Of a stretch of DNA of 64,000 nucleotides, positions 15,416 to 24,061 are shown piece by piece. How positions within the stretch are numbered: the stretch's first letter is position 1; each line of letters begins with the position of its first letter. Position numbers and translations under genes: made by a program. Under the pieces are notes generated by a model that saw only the letters and a list, made by a program, of their open reading frames with translations, did not search any database and was not told the DNA's origin. Origin of the DNA: Gammaproteobacteria bacterium (lineage in GTDB: Bacteria; Pseudomonadota; Gammaproteobacteria; Pseudomonadales; Pseudohongiellaceae); NCBI GenBank assembly GCA_018661465.1, contig JABJIC010000028.1:1-64000 (forward strand), in the 5' to 3' direction.

Positions 15416-16162
15416 ATGTCTATGTACGACTCAAAAATTAAGAAAACAATTTTCACATTTTTGTACCTCGGCCTTTTGACGCTACTCCCGCTTTTTTCTC
15501 AATCGGCTTTAGCTGATGGAAGTGTTATAGATAAAATTTATCATCCTTATGTTGATGCGCTGGAAAATGAATTGGAATTTCGATCCATTTTTCAAGATAA
15601 GCAAGCAGGCTTGGATAATCCCAAAGAAATTCACCGCCTGGCGCTTGGTCGCTCTATAGGTGAAAGTCTTTTCGGCGAGGTGTACTTAATCGGAAATAAA
15701 TCTCGCTCGGGCAGCTTCGATCTAGAAGCCTATGAATTTGAATTGAAGTGGCAACTGACGGAACAGGGTGAGTACGCTGCCGATTGGGGGGTGTTGTTCG
15801 AATTCGAAAAAGAAATCGATGAAGATGCGCAAGAAGTAGCAGTTGGTCTCTTCGCCGAGAAAGAATTCGGGCGCTGGAGTGGCACTGCTAACCTGTTCTT
15901 GATTCGTGAATGGGGAGAAGATATTGAAAATGAATATGAGACCGCCCTTTCGCTTCAGGCTAGATATCGATACTCGCGATCATTCGAGCCAGCAATTGAG
16001 CTTTATACAGGTCAGGACACTACCGGAATAGGTCCTGCAGTCATAGGTAATTTCGCTCTGGGCACCCGTAAAAGCCTGAACTGGGAAGCGGGGCTAATAT
16101 TAGGCATAGACAATGAGAGCCCCGATCAAACATTTCGATTTCTGCTTGAGTATGAATTCTAG
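15416..16162 (+). CDS. Secreted beta-rich protein, probably outer membrane
   Basis: 248 residues from the ATG at 15416. A longer frame would start inside the permease gene and is rejected. Signal peptide (about 1-33, QSALA/DG). The mature protein is full of alternating aromatic/hydrophobic beta strands (EAYEFELKWQLTE, TALSLQARYRYSRS, NWEAGLILGI) and ends ...TFRFLLEYEF with a terminal Phe, the usual signature of an outer-membrane barrel. It lies 7 bp after the FTR1 permease stop. I do not recognise a named family. By context it could be the outer-membrane component for the metal handled by the permease. Confidence 0.68.
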   Translation: MSMYDSKIKKTIFTFLYLGLLTLLPLFSQSALADGSVIDKIYHPYVDALENELEFRSIFQDKQAGLDNPKEIHRLALGRSIGESLFGEVYLIGNKSRSGSFDLEAYEFELKWQLTEQGEYAADWGVLFEFEKEIDEDAQEVAVGLFAEKEFGRWSGTANLFLIREWGEDIENEYETALSLQARYRYSRSFEPAIELYTGQDTTGIGPAVIGNFALGTRKSLNWEAGLILGIDNESPDQTFRFLLEYEF

Positions 16163-16380
16163 TTTTGTTGTAGAAAAATCCATTTTGGCAGGACCGATTT
16201 AAGCGAAACAATCCTCATTCCTAACTGATTCTCCTTTCTAAGTTCTAATTCCCTTCAATGTTTGATTAAGCTCAAACAATGACCGTTATTTGTTTCATTC
16301 TTAAGATTCCCATAAGAATTGTATTGGATAATCAACAGATAAGATGTGTCCATAGATTTGTTGTATAGGGAAATTTAAAG
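16163..16380. other. Promoter region of the RND efflux operon
   Basis: A gap of 218 bases with no gene. It separates the FTR1 group from the efflux operon and holds a PmrA-type box (16300-16316). AT-rich candidate -10 sequences such as GGATAAT (about 16326) and TGTATA (about 16363) follow. I could not choose between them. Confidence 0.5.
16300..16316 (+). promoter_or_regulatory. PmrA/QseB-type box before the metal efflux operon
   Basis: CTTAAG (16300-16305), ATTCC, CATAAG (16311-16316): two half-sites 11 bp apart, one base off the box at 7671. It also lies in an inverted repeat, ATTCTTA/TAAGAAT. It is 65 bp before the GTG start of the TolC-like gene. Control by the regulator encoded at 12221 is inferred. 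Confidence 0.52.
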
Positions 16381-17640
16381 GTGCGTTGTTTTACTATAAG
16401 AACGGTTGTGTGCAGTTTGCTATGGATGGCTTCGTTCGTCGTCTCTGCAGACAGCCACGATCACTTTTCCGCTCATGAAATTCTTGATCGTAGTTCTTCT
16501 TTGGAATTTTCTACTGTTTTTGAAGCAGCGCTTCGAAATGCACCTGAAGCAATTGCCTCCGAGTCTCGTCAACAACAAGCCAAAGCGTATCAGCAGATTG
16601 GTGATCGCTGGATTACTGGTCGGCCAAGTTGGGAGCTAAATTATATCGGCGATAGCCTAGTAGATAATGTTGGGCTGCGAGAATATGAGGCCGGAATTCA
16701 GATTGATCTCTGGCGAAAAGGCGAACGCAGTGATGCCAGAGAACTGGGAAATTCCTATAACGAGAGACTGGAAGCCTGGTTTGTCTATACGGAATTATTG
16801 GTAGCGGGTCGTGTGCGTTCAACACTGGCAGATATTGCTGAAGCCGAAGCCATGTTGGAGTTGGAGCGGGAGGCCGAGGGGGAGTCCGAGCAATTATTGG
16901 ATATCACCAGGCGCTTGTTCGAATCAGGTTCCGTTGCCTTGCTCGATACTTTACGGGTCGAATCAATTTTATTGGGCCAGATAGAAGCTGTACTACATGC
17001 AGAGGCTGCACTGGTGGATAGCGAACGGCAGTACACGCAGCTAACCAACTTATCGGCTCGGCCAGATCGCGAGTATGAAGAGGAATTGCCGACACTGGAT
17101 AATATTCCAGTTGCCCATCCTACGCTGCGTTTCCTTAAAACTGGAGTTGATTTGGCTAGCGAGCAAATTGACAAAGTGAAGCATGAGGCAAGCAGCAATC
17201 CATCCGTAAGCTTCGGCGTCAGGCGAGAGCGTGGCAATGGGTTGTCTCCCTATGTTGATAGTCTGGGTTTCTCAGTAAGCGTGCCCTTTGGTGGACGCGC
17301 GGTAGTGTCAGCCGCAGTAAGCGATGCTCGAAATGAAAAAATAGATGCTGAAGTTGTTCTGCTAAAGACGCAACGAGATTTAAACGCTCAGCTTCATGAG
17401 GTAGAGCATGAACTCTATCTGGTGGGTGAATCTCTGGAGCTCGGCGCGAGACAGCTCGAGATAGACGAGCAGAGACATGACATGTCTATGCTCGCATTTG
17501 AAAGTGGGGAAACTGATTTGTCCCAGGTGATTATTGCCTTGCAGCAAACAATAGATAGCAGAATGGAAATGAAACGGCTCCAGCTTCGCAGGCAACGTTT
17601 GATATCGGAGTTCAATCAAGTTACAGGAGTTTTACCATGA
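16381..17640 (+). CDS. TolC/CzcC-like outer membrane efflux protein
   Basis: 419 residues starting at GTG (AAATTTAAAG just before it). Signal peptide (about 1-23, VVSA/DS). Two outer-membrane-factor repeats follow, with long coiled coils (for example LELEREAEGESEQLLDITRRLFESGSVALLDTLRVESI and its second copy around DMSMLAFESGETDLSQVIIALQQ), a pattern typical of TolC-family channels. Length matches CzcC/CusC. It forms the exit duct of a tripartite pump. Its TGA overlaps the ATG of the adaptor gene by four bases (ATGA). Confidence 0.88.
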   Translation: MRCFTIRTVVCSLLWMASFVVSADSHDHFSAHEILDRSSSLEFSTVFEAALRNAPEAIASESRQQQAKAYQQIGDRWITGRPSWELNYIGDSLVDNVGLREYEAGIQIDLWRKGERSDARELGNSYNERLEAWFVYTELLVAGRVRSTLADIAEAEAMLELEREAEGESEQLLDITRRLFESGSVALLDTLRVESILLGQIEAVLHAEAALVDSERQYTQLTNLSARPDREYEEELPTLDNIPVAHPTLRFLKTGVDLASEQIDKVKHEASSNPSVSFGVRRERGNGLSPYVDSLGFSVSVPFGGRAVVSAAVSDARNEKIDAEVVLLKTQRDLNAQLHEVEHELYLVGESLELGARQLEIDEQRHDMSMLAFESGETDLSQVIIALQQTIDSRMEMKRLQLRRQRLISEFNQVTGVLP

Positions 17641-18734
17641 GGAGTACGTGCCGCAAATTATTCTCGGTGCTAATTATTATTTCATCAACTGCTGTTCCTT
17701 CTGTATTCGCGCAGGACTTCATTGAGTTGAATGAAGATGACTTGGCCAGGCTTGCAATAATATTTTCCCCGATTACTGAAGTTGATCGCCAGTCCGGTTC
17801 TCGATTTCCTGCTACTGTAGTTGTCTCTCCTGAATCTGCATCTGTATTACTGGCTCCATTCTCGGGAACTGTAATTCACTGGCATGAATCGACAGGGTCA
17901 ATGATTGAAAGCGGTGCTGCACTCGCCACTGTTAGATCTCAGGAAGTCTTGGAAATTCAAAATCAATGGTTGTCGGCAGCATCAAAATTGGAGCAGGCTG
18001 AATTCGAATCCTCAAGAGATGAGGAGTTATTTCACCAGGGGATTATTTCAGAGCAAAGATTGCAGGTAAGTAAAATGCAATTTCAGCGCGCGCAATCAGC
18101 AGTAGATGTAAGCGCCAAGAGATTGCAGCAAGCAGGATTTACTCAGTCAGAAATAAATTCCATGCCGGATTCGGAAGCAAATCTTGGCGAGTATGTATTG
18201 AGGGCGTCAACAACTGCTGTGCTGAGTCACAGAGCCGTTGATGTCGGGCAGTTTGTCGAGGCTTATAGTGAGCTAGCTTCATTACAGTTGTCTGCACAGC
18301 CATGGTTGAGAATTCAGTTGCCAGCAAGATTGGCCGGTACACTTGAGCCTGGACATTCTTTTAGTCTGGCTGGCTCGGGGGAGAGCCTTACTCTGCAGCA
18401 AAAGAATTTGGAGATTGATGAGACTACCCAGACTATAGAATTGTTAGCGGAATTTGACTCCGCTGTGAGCTATCTGCCCGGTCGCGTTGTTAATGTGATA
18501 GTGGGTCCTGCTTCCGGCGGGGTTCTGATTCCTGCCAATGCCGTCGTTCATACAGCGGATGAAACTATAGTTTATGTACAGTCAGGTTCTGCAATTGAAG
18601 CAAGGGTCCTGAATCTGGAAGCCGCTGGTAGTAATTACATCGCTCGATCCGGTTTGTCAGTTGGCGAGATGGTAGTGATCCAGGGTGCTTCAGTGCTCAA
18701 GGGAATTCAGCTTGGCTTAGGTAGCGACGAATAA
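17637..18734 (+). CDS. RND periplasmic adaptor (membrane fusion protein)
   Basis: 365 residues. Signal peptide (about 1-28, SVFA/QD). The barrel-sandwich/lipoyl hybrid begins VLLAPFSGTVIHWHESTGSMIESG. A hairpin of two coiled helices (ALATVRSQEVLEIQNQWL to NSMPDSE) leads to a beta-barrel and a membrane-proximal C-terminal domain (GVLIPANAVVHTADETIVYV). It links the inner-membrane pump to the TolC-like duct. There is no extended Met/His N-terminal metal-binding segment like that of CusB. Start and stop overlap both neighbours, so it is translationally coupled. Confidence 0.9.
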   Translation: MRSTCRKLFSVLIIISSTAVPSVFAQDFIELNEDDLARLAIIFSPITEVDRQSGSRFPATVVVSPESASVLLAPFSGTVIHWHESTGSMIESGAALATVRSQEVLEIQNQWLSAASKLEQAEFESSRDEELFHQGIISEQRLQVSKMQFQRAQSAVDVSAKRLQQAGFTQSEINSMPDSEANLGEYVLRASTTAVLSHRAVDVGQFVEAYSELASLQLSAQPWLRIQLPARLAGTLEPGHSFSLAGSGESLTLQQKNLEIDETTQTIELLAEFDSAVSYLPGRVVNVIVGPASGGVLIPANAVVHTADETIVYVQSGSAIEARVLNLEAAGSNYIARSGLSVGEMVVIQGASVLKGIQLGLGSDE

Positions 18735-21700
18735 TGCTTGCCCGACTGGTTCAATTTTCCCTCAGTCAGAGACTGATGATCGGTCTAATGACCCTACTGC
18801 TAATAGGCTTTGGTACACAGGCTCTATTGAGTCTTCCCATTGACGCGTTTCCGGACATTTCCCCAACTCAGGTAAAAGTTATTATTAAATCTCCCGGGAT
18901 GACTCCCGAAGAGGTTGAATCGCTTATTACCCAGCCGGTTGAGGTTGAGCTATTAGGCATTCCTCAGAAAACCGTCCTTCGCTCGATTTCTAAATACGCA
19001 TTGAGTTCGATAACCATGGACTTTGAGGAAGGGACCGATATTTATTGGGCCCGCCAGCAGGTGTCGGAACGGGTTAACAGCGTCTGGGATGACTTGCCTG
19101 GTGAGATTAGTGGTGGCCTTGCACCTATGAGTACGCCTCTGGGGGACATGTTTATGTTCACCGTGGAAAGCGATGAACTTACTCTGCAGGAGAAACGATT
19201 TCTTGTGGACTGGACTATCAGGCCTGCTCTGAGAACGGTTCCCGGAGTTGCAGATGTTAATGCCCTTGGTGGTTTTGTTAAAACCTATGAAGTGACTCCT
19301 CGTCCAGAGTCCATGTCTCGGCTCAAACTGAACAATGAATCCATTATCGAAGCACTGCAAGCTAATAATAAGAACGATGGTGCCGGACGAATAGACCAGG
19401 GCGAAGAAGCTTTGTTGGTTAGGTTGTCCGGTGCGATTGCCAGTCTGCAGGATATTGGAAACATTCTAGTGGAGAATAGTCTCGGTGAAAAAATACCCTT
19501 GTCCGAAGTCGCGGATATTTCTCTTGGCTCTATGGAGCGATATGGTTCGGTAACTGCTGATGGGAAATCCGAAGTCGTTCAGGGCTTGGTGATAGGACTA
19601 AGAGGTGCCAATGCCAGCGAGCTCGTGAGCAACGTAAGAGTCAAGTTGGCAGAGATCGAAGAAACACTTCCCGAAGGAACTTCAACTAGCATTTTTTATG
19701 ATCGTAGCGTTCTTATCGGCGGTGCGGTAAACACTGTATCCAAGGCGCTTATCGAAGCAGTAGTATTGGTTGTAATCCTTCTTGGTTTGTTTCTCGGTAA
19801 TTGGAGAGCGGCGCTTACTGCGGCGGCGGTTCTCCCCCTGTCAGCACTAATTACTTTTCAAATGATGAACGCAATGAGCATGAGCGCAAACCTCATGAGC
19901 CTTGGTGGACTGGTTATTGCCATTGGTATGTTGGTGGATTCATCCATAGTCATTGTGGAGAACATTGTTTCTTCGCTCGCGGCGCAAAAAGACAGTGGTC
20001 ATAGATTGCCACGTCTTCACGTGATTTATCGCTCGGTGAAAGATGTTGTGGTCCCTGTTACATCAGGAATTTTGATTATCGTTATTGTATTTTTGCCTCT
20101 GCTTACTCTTGAAGGTCTGGAAGGCAAGTTGTTTGGGCCCGTTACCTTAACTATTGTTTTCGCCCTGTTAGGTTCATTATTGTTATCGCTAACTGTTATT
20201 CCGGTTATCGCATCCTATGCTCTAACCTCTAGTGATCACAGCGACCCTTGGCTTAGTCGAACCTTGCTTAGGTTATATAGACCTCTTCTTAACTGGTCAT
20301 TGGCAAAGCCGCAATTTGTTTTAGCTATAGCAGCAATACTTTTAGTGTTTACTGTAGCTATCTTTCCGCGAGTAGGTAAAACCTTCATGCCTACTATGGA
20401 TGAAGGGGACATTATCATTCAGCTTGAGCTAATACCTTCCATTAATCTCGATAGCACCACACGAATGGTTCTGCGAGTTGAGAAAGCATTGATGGATGAT
20501 GTTCCCGAAATTCTCAGAATCGTTTCACGTAGCGGTTCCGATGAAATTGGAATGGATCCAATGGGTTTGAATGAAACCGATATATTTCTTCAGCTTAAGC
20601 CTCCGGAGGAATGGCTAGTTTCAAATAAGCAGGAATTGGAAGACAAGCTGCGTGAAGTGATGGATAAATTTGTGGGTCTCAACTATGGATTTACTCAGCC
20701 CATTGATATGCGCGTATCGGAAATGCTTACTGGGTCGAGAGGAGATGTTGCTATCAAGCTTTTTGGTCCTGATTTGGGTCTACTCAACAGCCTGGCGCAA
20801 TCCATCGGTGAAAGAATTGAATCTTTAGACGGTAGCATTGACACTATCGCTACGCTAAATGAGGGCGCGCAATACCTTCAAGTTAAAGTGGACCGACTTA
20901 GAGCTGGCAGAGTTGGATTAAATGCAGATGACTTACAAAGCAGGCTTCGTTCAGAAATAGAAGGATTGCAGGTAGGTACGGTTCTTGAGCAGGGTGCCCG
21001 AGTTCCGCTCATGCTGCGCTACGCCAAATTCCAAGGAGATGGTCTGGAAAAAATGAGTAATAGTTTTATCAACCTCGATGATGGCAGCGTCATTCCCTTA
21101 TCTGAGGTGGCGGACATTCAGCGAGTTGAAGGGCCGGTTAGTATTTCTCGAGAGTCCGGCCAACGCTTTGCTGTTATCCGTACCGACGTAGAAGGTCGTG
21201 ACTTGGTGGGATTTGTAGAAGAAGCGAAGGAGCTCATTGCATCTGACCTGAACATGCCCGAAGGCTACACTCTCGAATGGGGTGGAGAATTTGAGAATCA
21301 GCAACGAGCAGCTAGCCGATTGGCGCTAGTTGTACCAGTCGCATTGTTGTTGATTGCCTTTATTCTGTTTCTTACTTTTCGCTCGCTTAAACAAACCTTA
21401 ATCGTGCTTTCCAATATTCCTTTCGCGTTAACAGGGGGCCTAATAGCGTTATGGGTGACCGGTGAGTTTTTGTCGGTTCCTGCATCAGTTGGGTTCATTG
21501 CACTGCTCGGCATTGCTGTTCTCAATGGCGTGGTGTTGATGTCACATTTCAATCATTTGCTAGCCAAGGGAATGGAAATTACCAATGTAGTCAGAGAGGG
21601 GGCTTGCAGAAGGCTTCGTCCGGTCATGATGACGGCAACTATATGTGCCATCGGTTTAGTGCCTCTGTTGATGGCAACCGGGCCCGGTTCCGAAATTCAA

Positions 21701-21838
21701 AAACCATTAGCAATAGTGGTTATCGGTGGCTTGATAAGTTCAACCTCGTTGACCTTGTTGCTGCTGCCAATCGTCTATCGAAGATTTCACCGTAATAAAG
21801 TAGCTGAGGTGCCAAACGTGACAGGGGTAGCAAGATGA
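18734..21838 (+). CDS. Heavy-metal-efflux type RND transporter (CzcA/CusA family)
   Basis: 1034 residues, the full length of an RND pump: 12 transmembrane helices in two halves with two large periplasmic loops. It opens with the HME signature IDAFPDISPTQVKVI and SPGMTPEEVESLITQPVE. TM4 reads IGMLVDSSIVIVEN, which keeps the proton-relay Asp and Glu but lacks the first Asp of the CzcA DFGxxxDG motif, closer to the CusA style. It exports cations from periplasm or cytoplasm using the proton gradient. The exact metal is not assigned. It sits in a four-gene coupled operon under a PmrA-type box, next to FTR1 and cupredoxin genes. Confidence 0.92.
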   Translation: MLARLVQFSLSQRLMIGLMTLLLIGFGTQALLSLPIDAFPDISPTQVKVIIKSPGMTPEEVESLITQPVEVELLGIPQKTVLRSISKYALSSITMDFEEGTDIYWARQQVSERVNSVWDDLPGEISGGLAPMSTPLGDMFMFTVESDELTLQEKRFLVDWTIRPALRTVPGVADVNALGGFVKTYEVTPRPESMSRLKLNNESIIEALQANNKNDGAGRIDQGEEALLVRLSGAIASLQDIGNILVENSLGEKIPLSEVADISLGSMERYGSVTADGKSEVVQGLVIGLRGANASELVSNVRVKLAEIEETLPEGTSTSIFYDRSVLIGGAVNTVSKALIEAVVLVVILLGLFLGNWRAALTAAAVLPLSALITFQMMNAMSMSANLMSLGGLVIAIGMLVDSSIVIVENIVSSLAAQKDSGHRLPRLHVIYRSVKDVVVPVTSGILIIVIVFLPLLTLEGLEGKLFGPVTLTIVFALLGSLLLSLTVIPVIASYALTSSDHSDPWLSRTLLRLYRPLLNWSLAKPQFVLAIAAILLVFTVAIFPRVGKTFMPTMDEGDIIIQLELIPSINLDSTTRMVLRVEKALMDDVPEILRIVSRSGSDEIGMDPMGLNETDIFLQLKPPEEWLVSNKQELEDKLREVMDKFVGLNYGFTQPIDMRVSEMLTGSRGDVAIKLFGPDLGLLNSLAQSIGERIESLDGSIDTIATLNEGAQYLQVKVDRLRAGRVGLNADDLQSRLRSEIEGLQVGTVLEQGARVPLMLRYAKFQGDGLEKMSNSFINLDDGSVIPLSEVADIQRVEGPVSISRESGQRFAVIRTDVEGRDLVGFVEEAKELIASDLNMPEGYTLEWGGEFENQQRAASRLALVVPVALLLIAFILFLTFRSLKQTLIVLSNIPFALTGGLIALWVTGEFLSVPASVGFIALLGIAVLNGVVLMSHFNHLLAKGMEITNVVREGACRRLRPVMMTATICAIGLVPLLMATGPGSEIQKPLAIVVIGGLISSTSLTLLLLPIVYRRFHRNKVAEVPNVTGVAR

Positions 21839-22125
21839 AGGTTCTGTTAGCTCTCAATATCAAGCCTGAGCTTGAAGAGGATATGGTGGATTATCTATTA
21901 GCCAAAGATGGCGTCGGTGGGTTTACTTCCTATCATGCGCGCGGACATGGTGATCATCAAAATATGAGCTTGGCAGAACAGGTGAGTGGCAGGCGTAAGC
22001 GACTACAGTTCGAAATCCTCATGGAAGACTCTCAGGTGCCGAGTTTGTTGGAGGGTCTAACTGAGAATGTCGGAAGAGATATTCTGTACTGGACGCAGTC
22101 TATTTCAGAGATTGGAAAGACCTAG
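21835..22125 (+). CDS. DUF3240 family protein associated with RND metal efflux
   Basis: A 96-residue protein matching DUF3240: MKVLLALNIKPELEEDMVDYLL at the start, GFTSYHARGHG in the middle and SLAEQVSGRRKRLQFEI. It resembles PII-like small ferredoxin-fold proteins and is nearly always encoded after CzcA-type pumps. Its start overlaps the pump stop (ATGA). A role in regulating or sensing the pumped metal is likely, and the His-rich loop HARGHGDHQN could bind metal. No function has been established as far as I know. Confidence 0.88.
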   Translation: MKVLLALNIKPELEEDMVDYLLAKDGVGGFTSYHARGHGDHQNMSLAEQVSGRRKRLQFEILMEDSQVPSLLEGLTENVGRDILYWTQSISEIGKT

Positions 22126-22271
22126 CACATAGCAGGTAATCAATAGTCAAAACACCACCTCATCATCATTTCAGATCCTGTGTGTTACCCTTCAATATCC
22201 TAATAATGCTCTGCTTGTAGAGGGTTCGAATGTAACCGTCTATTCATGCTATATGTGAAGGCAAACTTGTT

Positions 22272-23231
22272 GTGAAGACAAAAACAGTTGTGAAATCAGC
22301 ATGCAAGGCTCTATGCTCCGTACTCGTGAAATTTTATATTTTGCTTGTTTTGTCTTCATCCGCTTTTGCCCAGTCTGAAGAGTTTCGCTTGCTGGATAAC
22401 AATACCCTGTGGCAGCTGCGAGAATCGATTCCTGTTCAATTCGATACCTATCACCCCCAGGGTCTAACCCGGGTAGGTGACTATTTTTACCTCAGCTCAG
22501 TAGAGGTGAGGGAACAGCCTGTTGCAGTTACTGATCAGGAATTCGACAGGTCTACCGGAGCTGGGATCGCTCATTTGTTCAAATTCGATCTCGAAGGAGC
22601 GCTTATTGATCAGGTCCAGCTAGGAGAAGGGAGTTTGTACCATCCAGGTGGAATTGATTTCGATGGAGAAAGTATCTGGATTGCTGTCGCTGAATACAGG
22701 CCGGATAGTCAAAGCATTGTTTATCGCGTAAACCCCGTTTCTTTGCAGGCTGAGGAAGTCTTACGATTTGATGATCATCTTGGAGCCATTGTGTTTGATC
22801 CAGAGGGCTTGAAATTACATGGCGTCTCTTGGGACTCGAGGGATTTCTATTCCTGGGATTACTACACCATGGAAGATGGCGATTCCTCCATAATGATTTC
22901 TCCAGTTAAAACCAGACACACCAGCTCTCGCATAGCCTATCAGGACTGCCAGTTCATGGGATCTTCAGAGATGATCTGCAGTGGAATTGGTAATACCACG
23001 ATTGATAATACTCATACCCTGACCATTGGTGGTATCGAACTTCTAGACCTGAATAGCCATTCTATTGAACATCGATTGTCGGCATTCGCCACCACGGCTA
23101 GTGGTGAGTTTATGGTGAGAAACCCTTCCTATCTTGAATTCCATGAATCCGGTGCAAATCTGTTTTATTTCCTTCCGGAAGACAATACCTCCAACCTCTA
23201 TATCTATGAAGTCACGCCAGTTTTGAATTAG
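22272..23231 (+). CDS. DUF6454 family secreted propeller-like protein
   Basis: 319 residues from a GTG start at 22272 (an AAGG lies about 12 bp upstream). Signal peptide (about 1-34, AFA/QS). The mature protein has a repetitive beta pattern with YHPQGLTRVGDYFYLSSVEV, YHPGGIDFDGESIWIAVAEY and FDPEGLKLHGVSWDSR, blades of a beta-propeller of the DUF6454 type. It is likely periplasmic or extracellular. The family has no known reaction. It stands alone between the efflux operon and a minus-strand YhhN gene. Confidence 0.75.
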   Translation: MKTKTVVKSACKALCSVLVKFYILLVLSSSAFAQSEEFRLLDNNTLWQLRESIPVQFDTYHPQGLTRVGDYFYLSSVEVREQPVAVTDQEFDRSTGAGIAHLFKFDLEGALIDQVQLGEGSLYHPGGIDFDGESIWIAVAEYRPDSQSIVYRVNPVSLQAEEVLRFDDHLGAIVFDPEGLKLHGVSWDSRDFYSWDYYTMEDGDSSIMISPVKTRHTSSRIAYQDCQFMGSSEMICSGIGNTTIDNTHTLTIGGIELLDLNSHSIEHRLSAFATTASGEFMVRNPSYLEFHESGANLFYFLPEDNTSNLYIYEVTPVLN

Positions 23232-23234
23232 TAG

Positions 23235-23873
23235 TCAATTCTGTTCCGCTTTTTTCAGGGAATTCACCGCAGAAACAATTAGTAGATATTGAGCAAGATA
23301 ATAAGTGATCATCACCAGCCATCCTGAAGCTGGGACATCGCTTACAAAACGGTTGATGGCAATGAATGAGTCCGATGCAATAAAAACCAATGCGCCAAGT
23401 GTCACACCTTTGATTGACGAGCTTGCTGCAGTCAATCCCATAAATGAGATTACGGCAAGGTAAGCGAGTACAGGTATTCGCATGTCTCCTGCTGAATTCC
23501 ACATGACCCAGCTCATTACTAGGGAGAATATGATAAGCGACACGACCACAGGGAAATTCTTCTTCCAATTGGAATAGTGCCGAGCAAAAAGAACAGAGTA
23601 GGCGATCTGCGCGGTAAGAAAAGAAACAAGACCTGGTACAAAATAGCCAATCTCCAGAAGTACGTCTCCGCCCATGCTAAATAGTAGCGCGGCAAACAAG
23701 TTGATCTTCAAGCCTGCCGATTCCAGACAGGAACGGAACACCAGAGTGGCCAACAGAATAATGGGAAGAATTTTGAACACGGCCGAGAGTTCCGCTGATA
23801 TCGAGCTGTTAATCAACAGATAGATTAGACAGACAGGAACGTAGACTAGAGGGAATTTTGTCGCTGTATTCAT
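23235..23873 (-). CDS. YhhN (TMEM86) family lysoplasmalogenase-like membrane protein
   Basis: 212 residues with about eight transmembrane helices. Conserved family motifs are visible: LFSMGGDVLL (first Asp) and FIASDSFIAINRF (second Asp, with a charged N/R), and YYLAQYLLIV near the end. Relatives hydrolyse the vinyl-ether bond of lysoplasmalogens. The bacterial members' substrate is less certain. Its 3' end comes three bases from the stop of the DUF6454 gene on the other strand, so the two genes converge. Confidence 0.82.
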   Translation of the reverse strand: MNTATKFPLVYVPVCLIYLLINSSISAELSAVFKILPIILLATLVFRSCLESAGLKINLFAALLFSMGGDVLLEIGYFVPGLVSFLTAQIAYSVLFARHYSNWKKNFPVVVSLIIFSLVMSWVMWNSAGDMRIPVLAYLAVISFMGLTAASSSIKGVTLGALVFIASDSFIAINRFVSDVPASGWLVMITYYLAQYLLIVSAVNSLKKAEQN

Positions 23874-24061
23874 CTTCTATTAGGTATCCGAATCGTTACT
23901 GGTGCTGAGGACTGAGTGGAAAATACAATAGTTCAGCAGCTTAGGGCAAAGCAATTCGATATAAAGTATGTTTTTAAGGTCAATCGTTGTTGCCAAGCGT
24001 GGGCAAACCAGTACTATTGCTCACTCTTTCAATTTATTGACTGTTTCAGGAGAAACTAACG

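Noticed and set aside
22218-22240. GGGTTCGAATGTAACC looked like a tRNA T-arm
   Set aside because: The T-stem does not close and no acceptor or anticodon stem with a CCA end can be formed around it.
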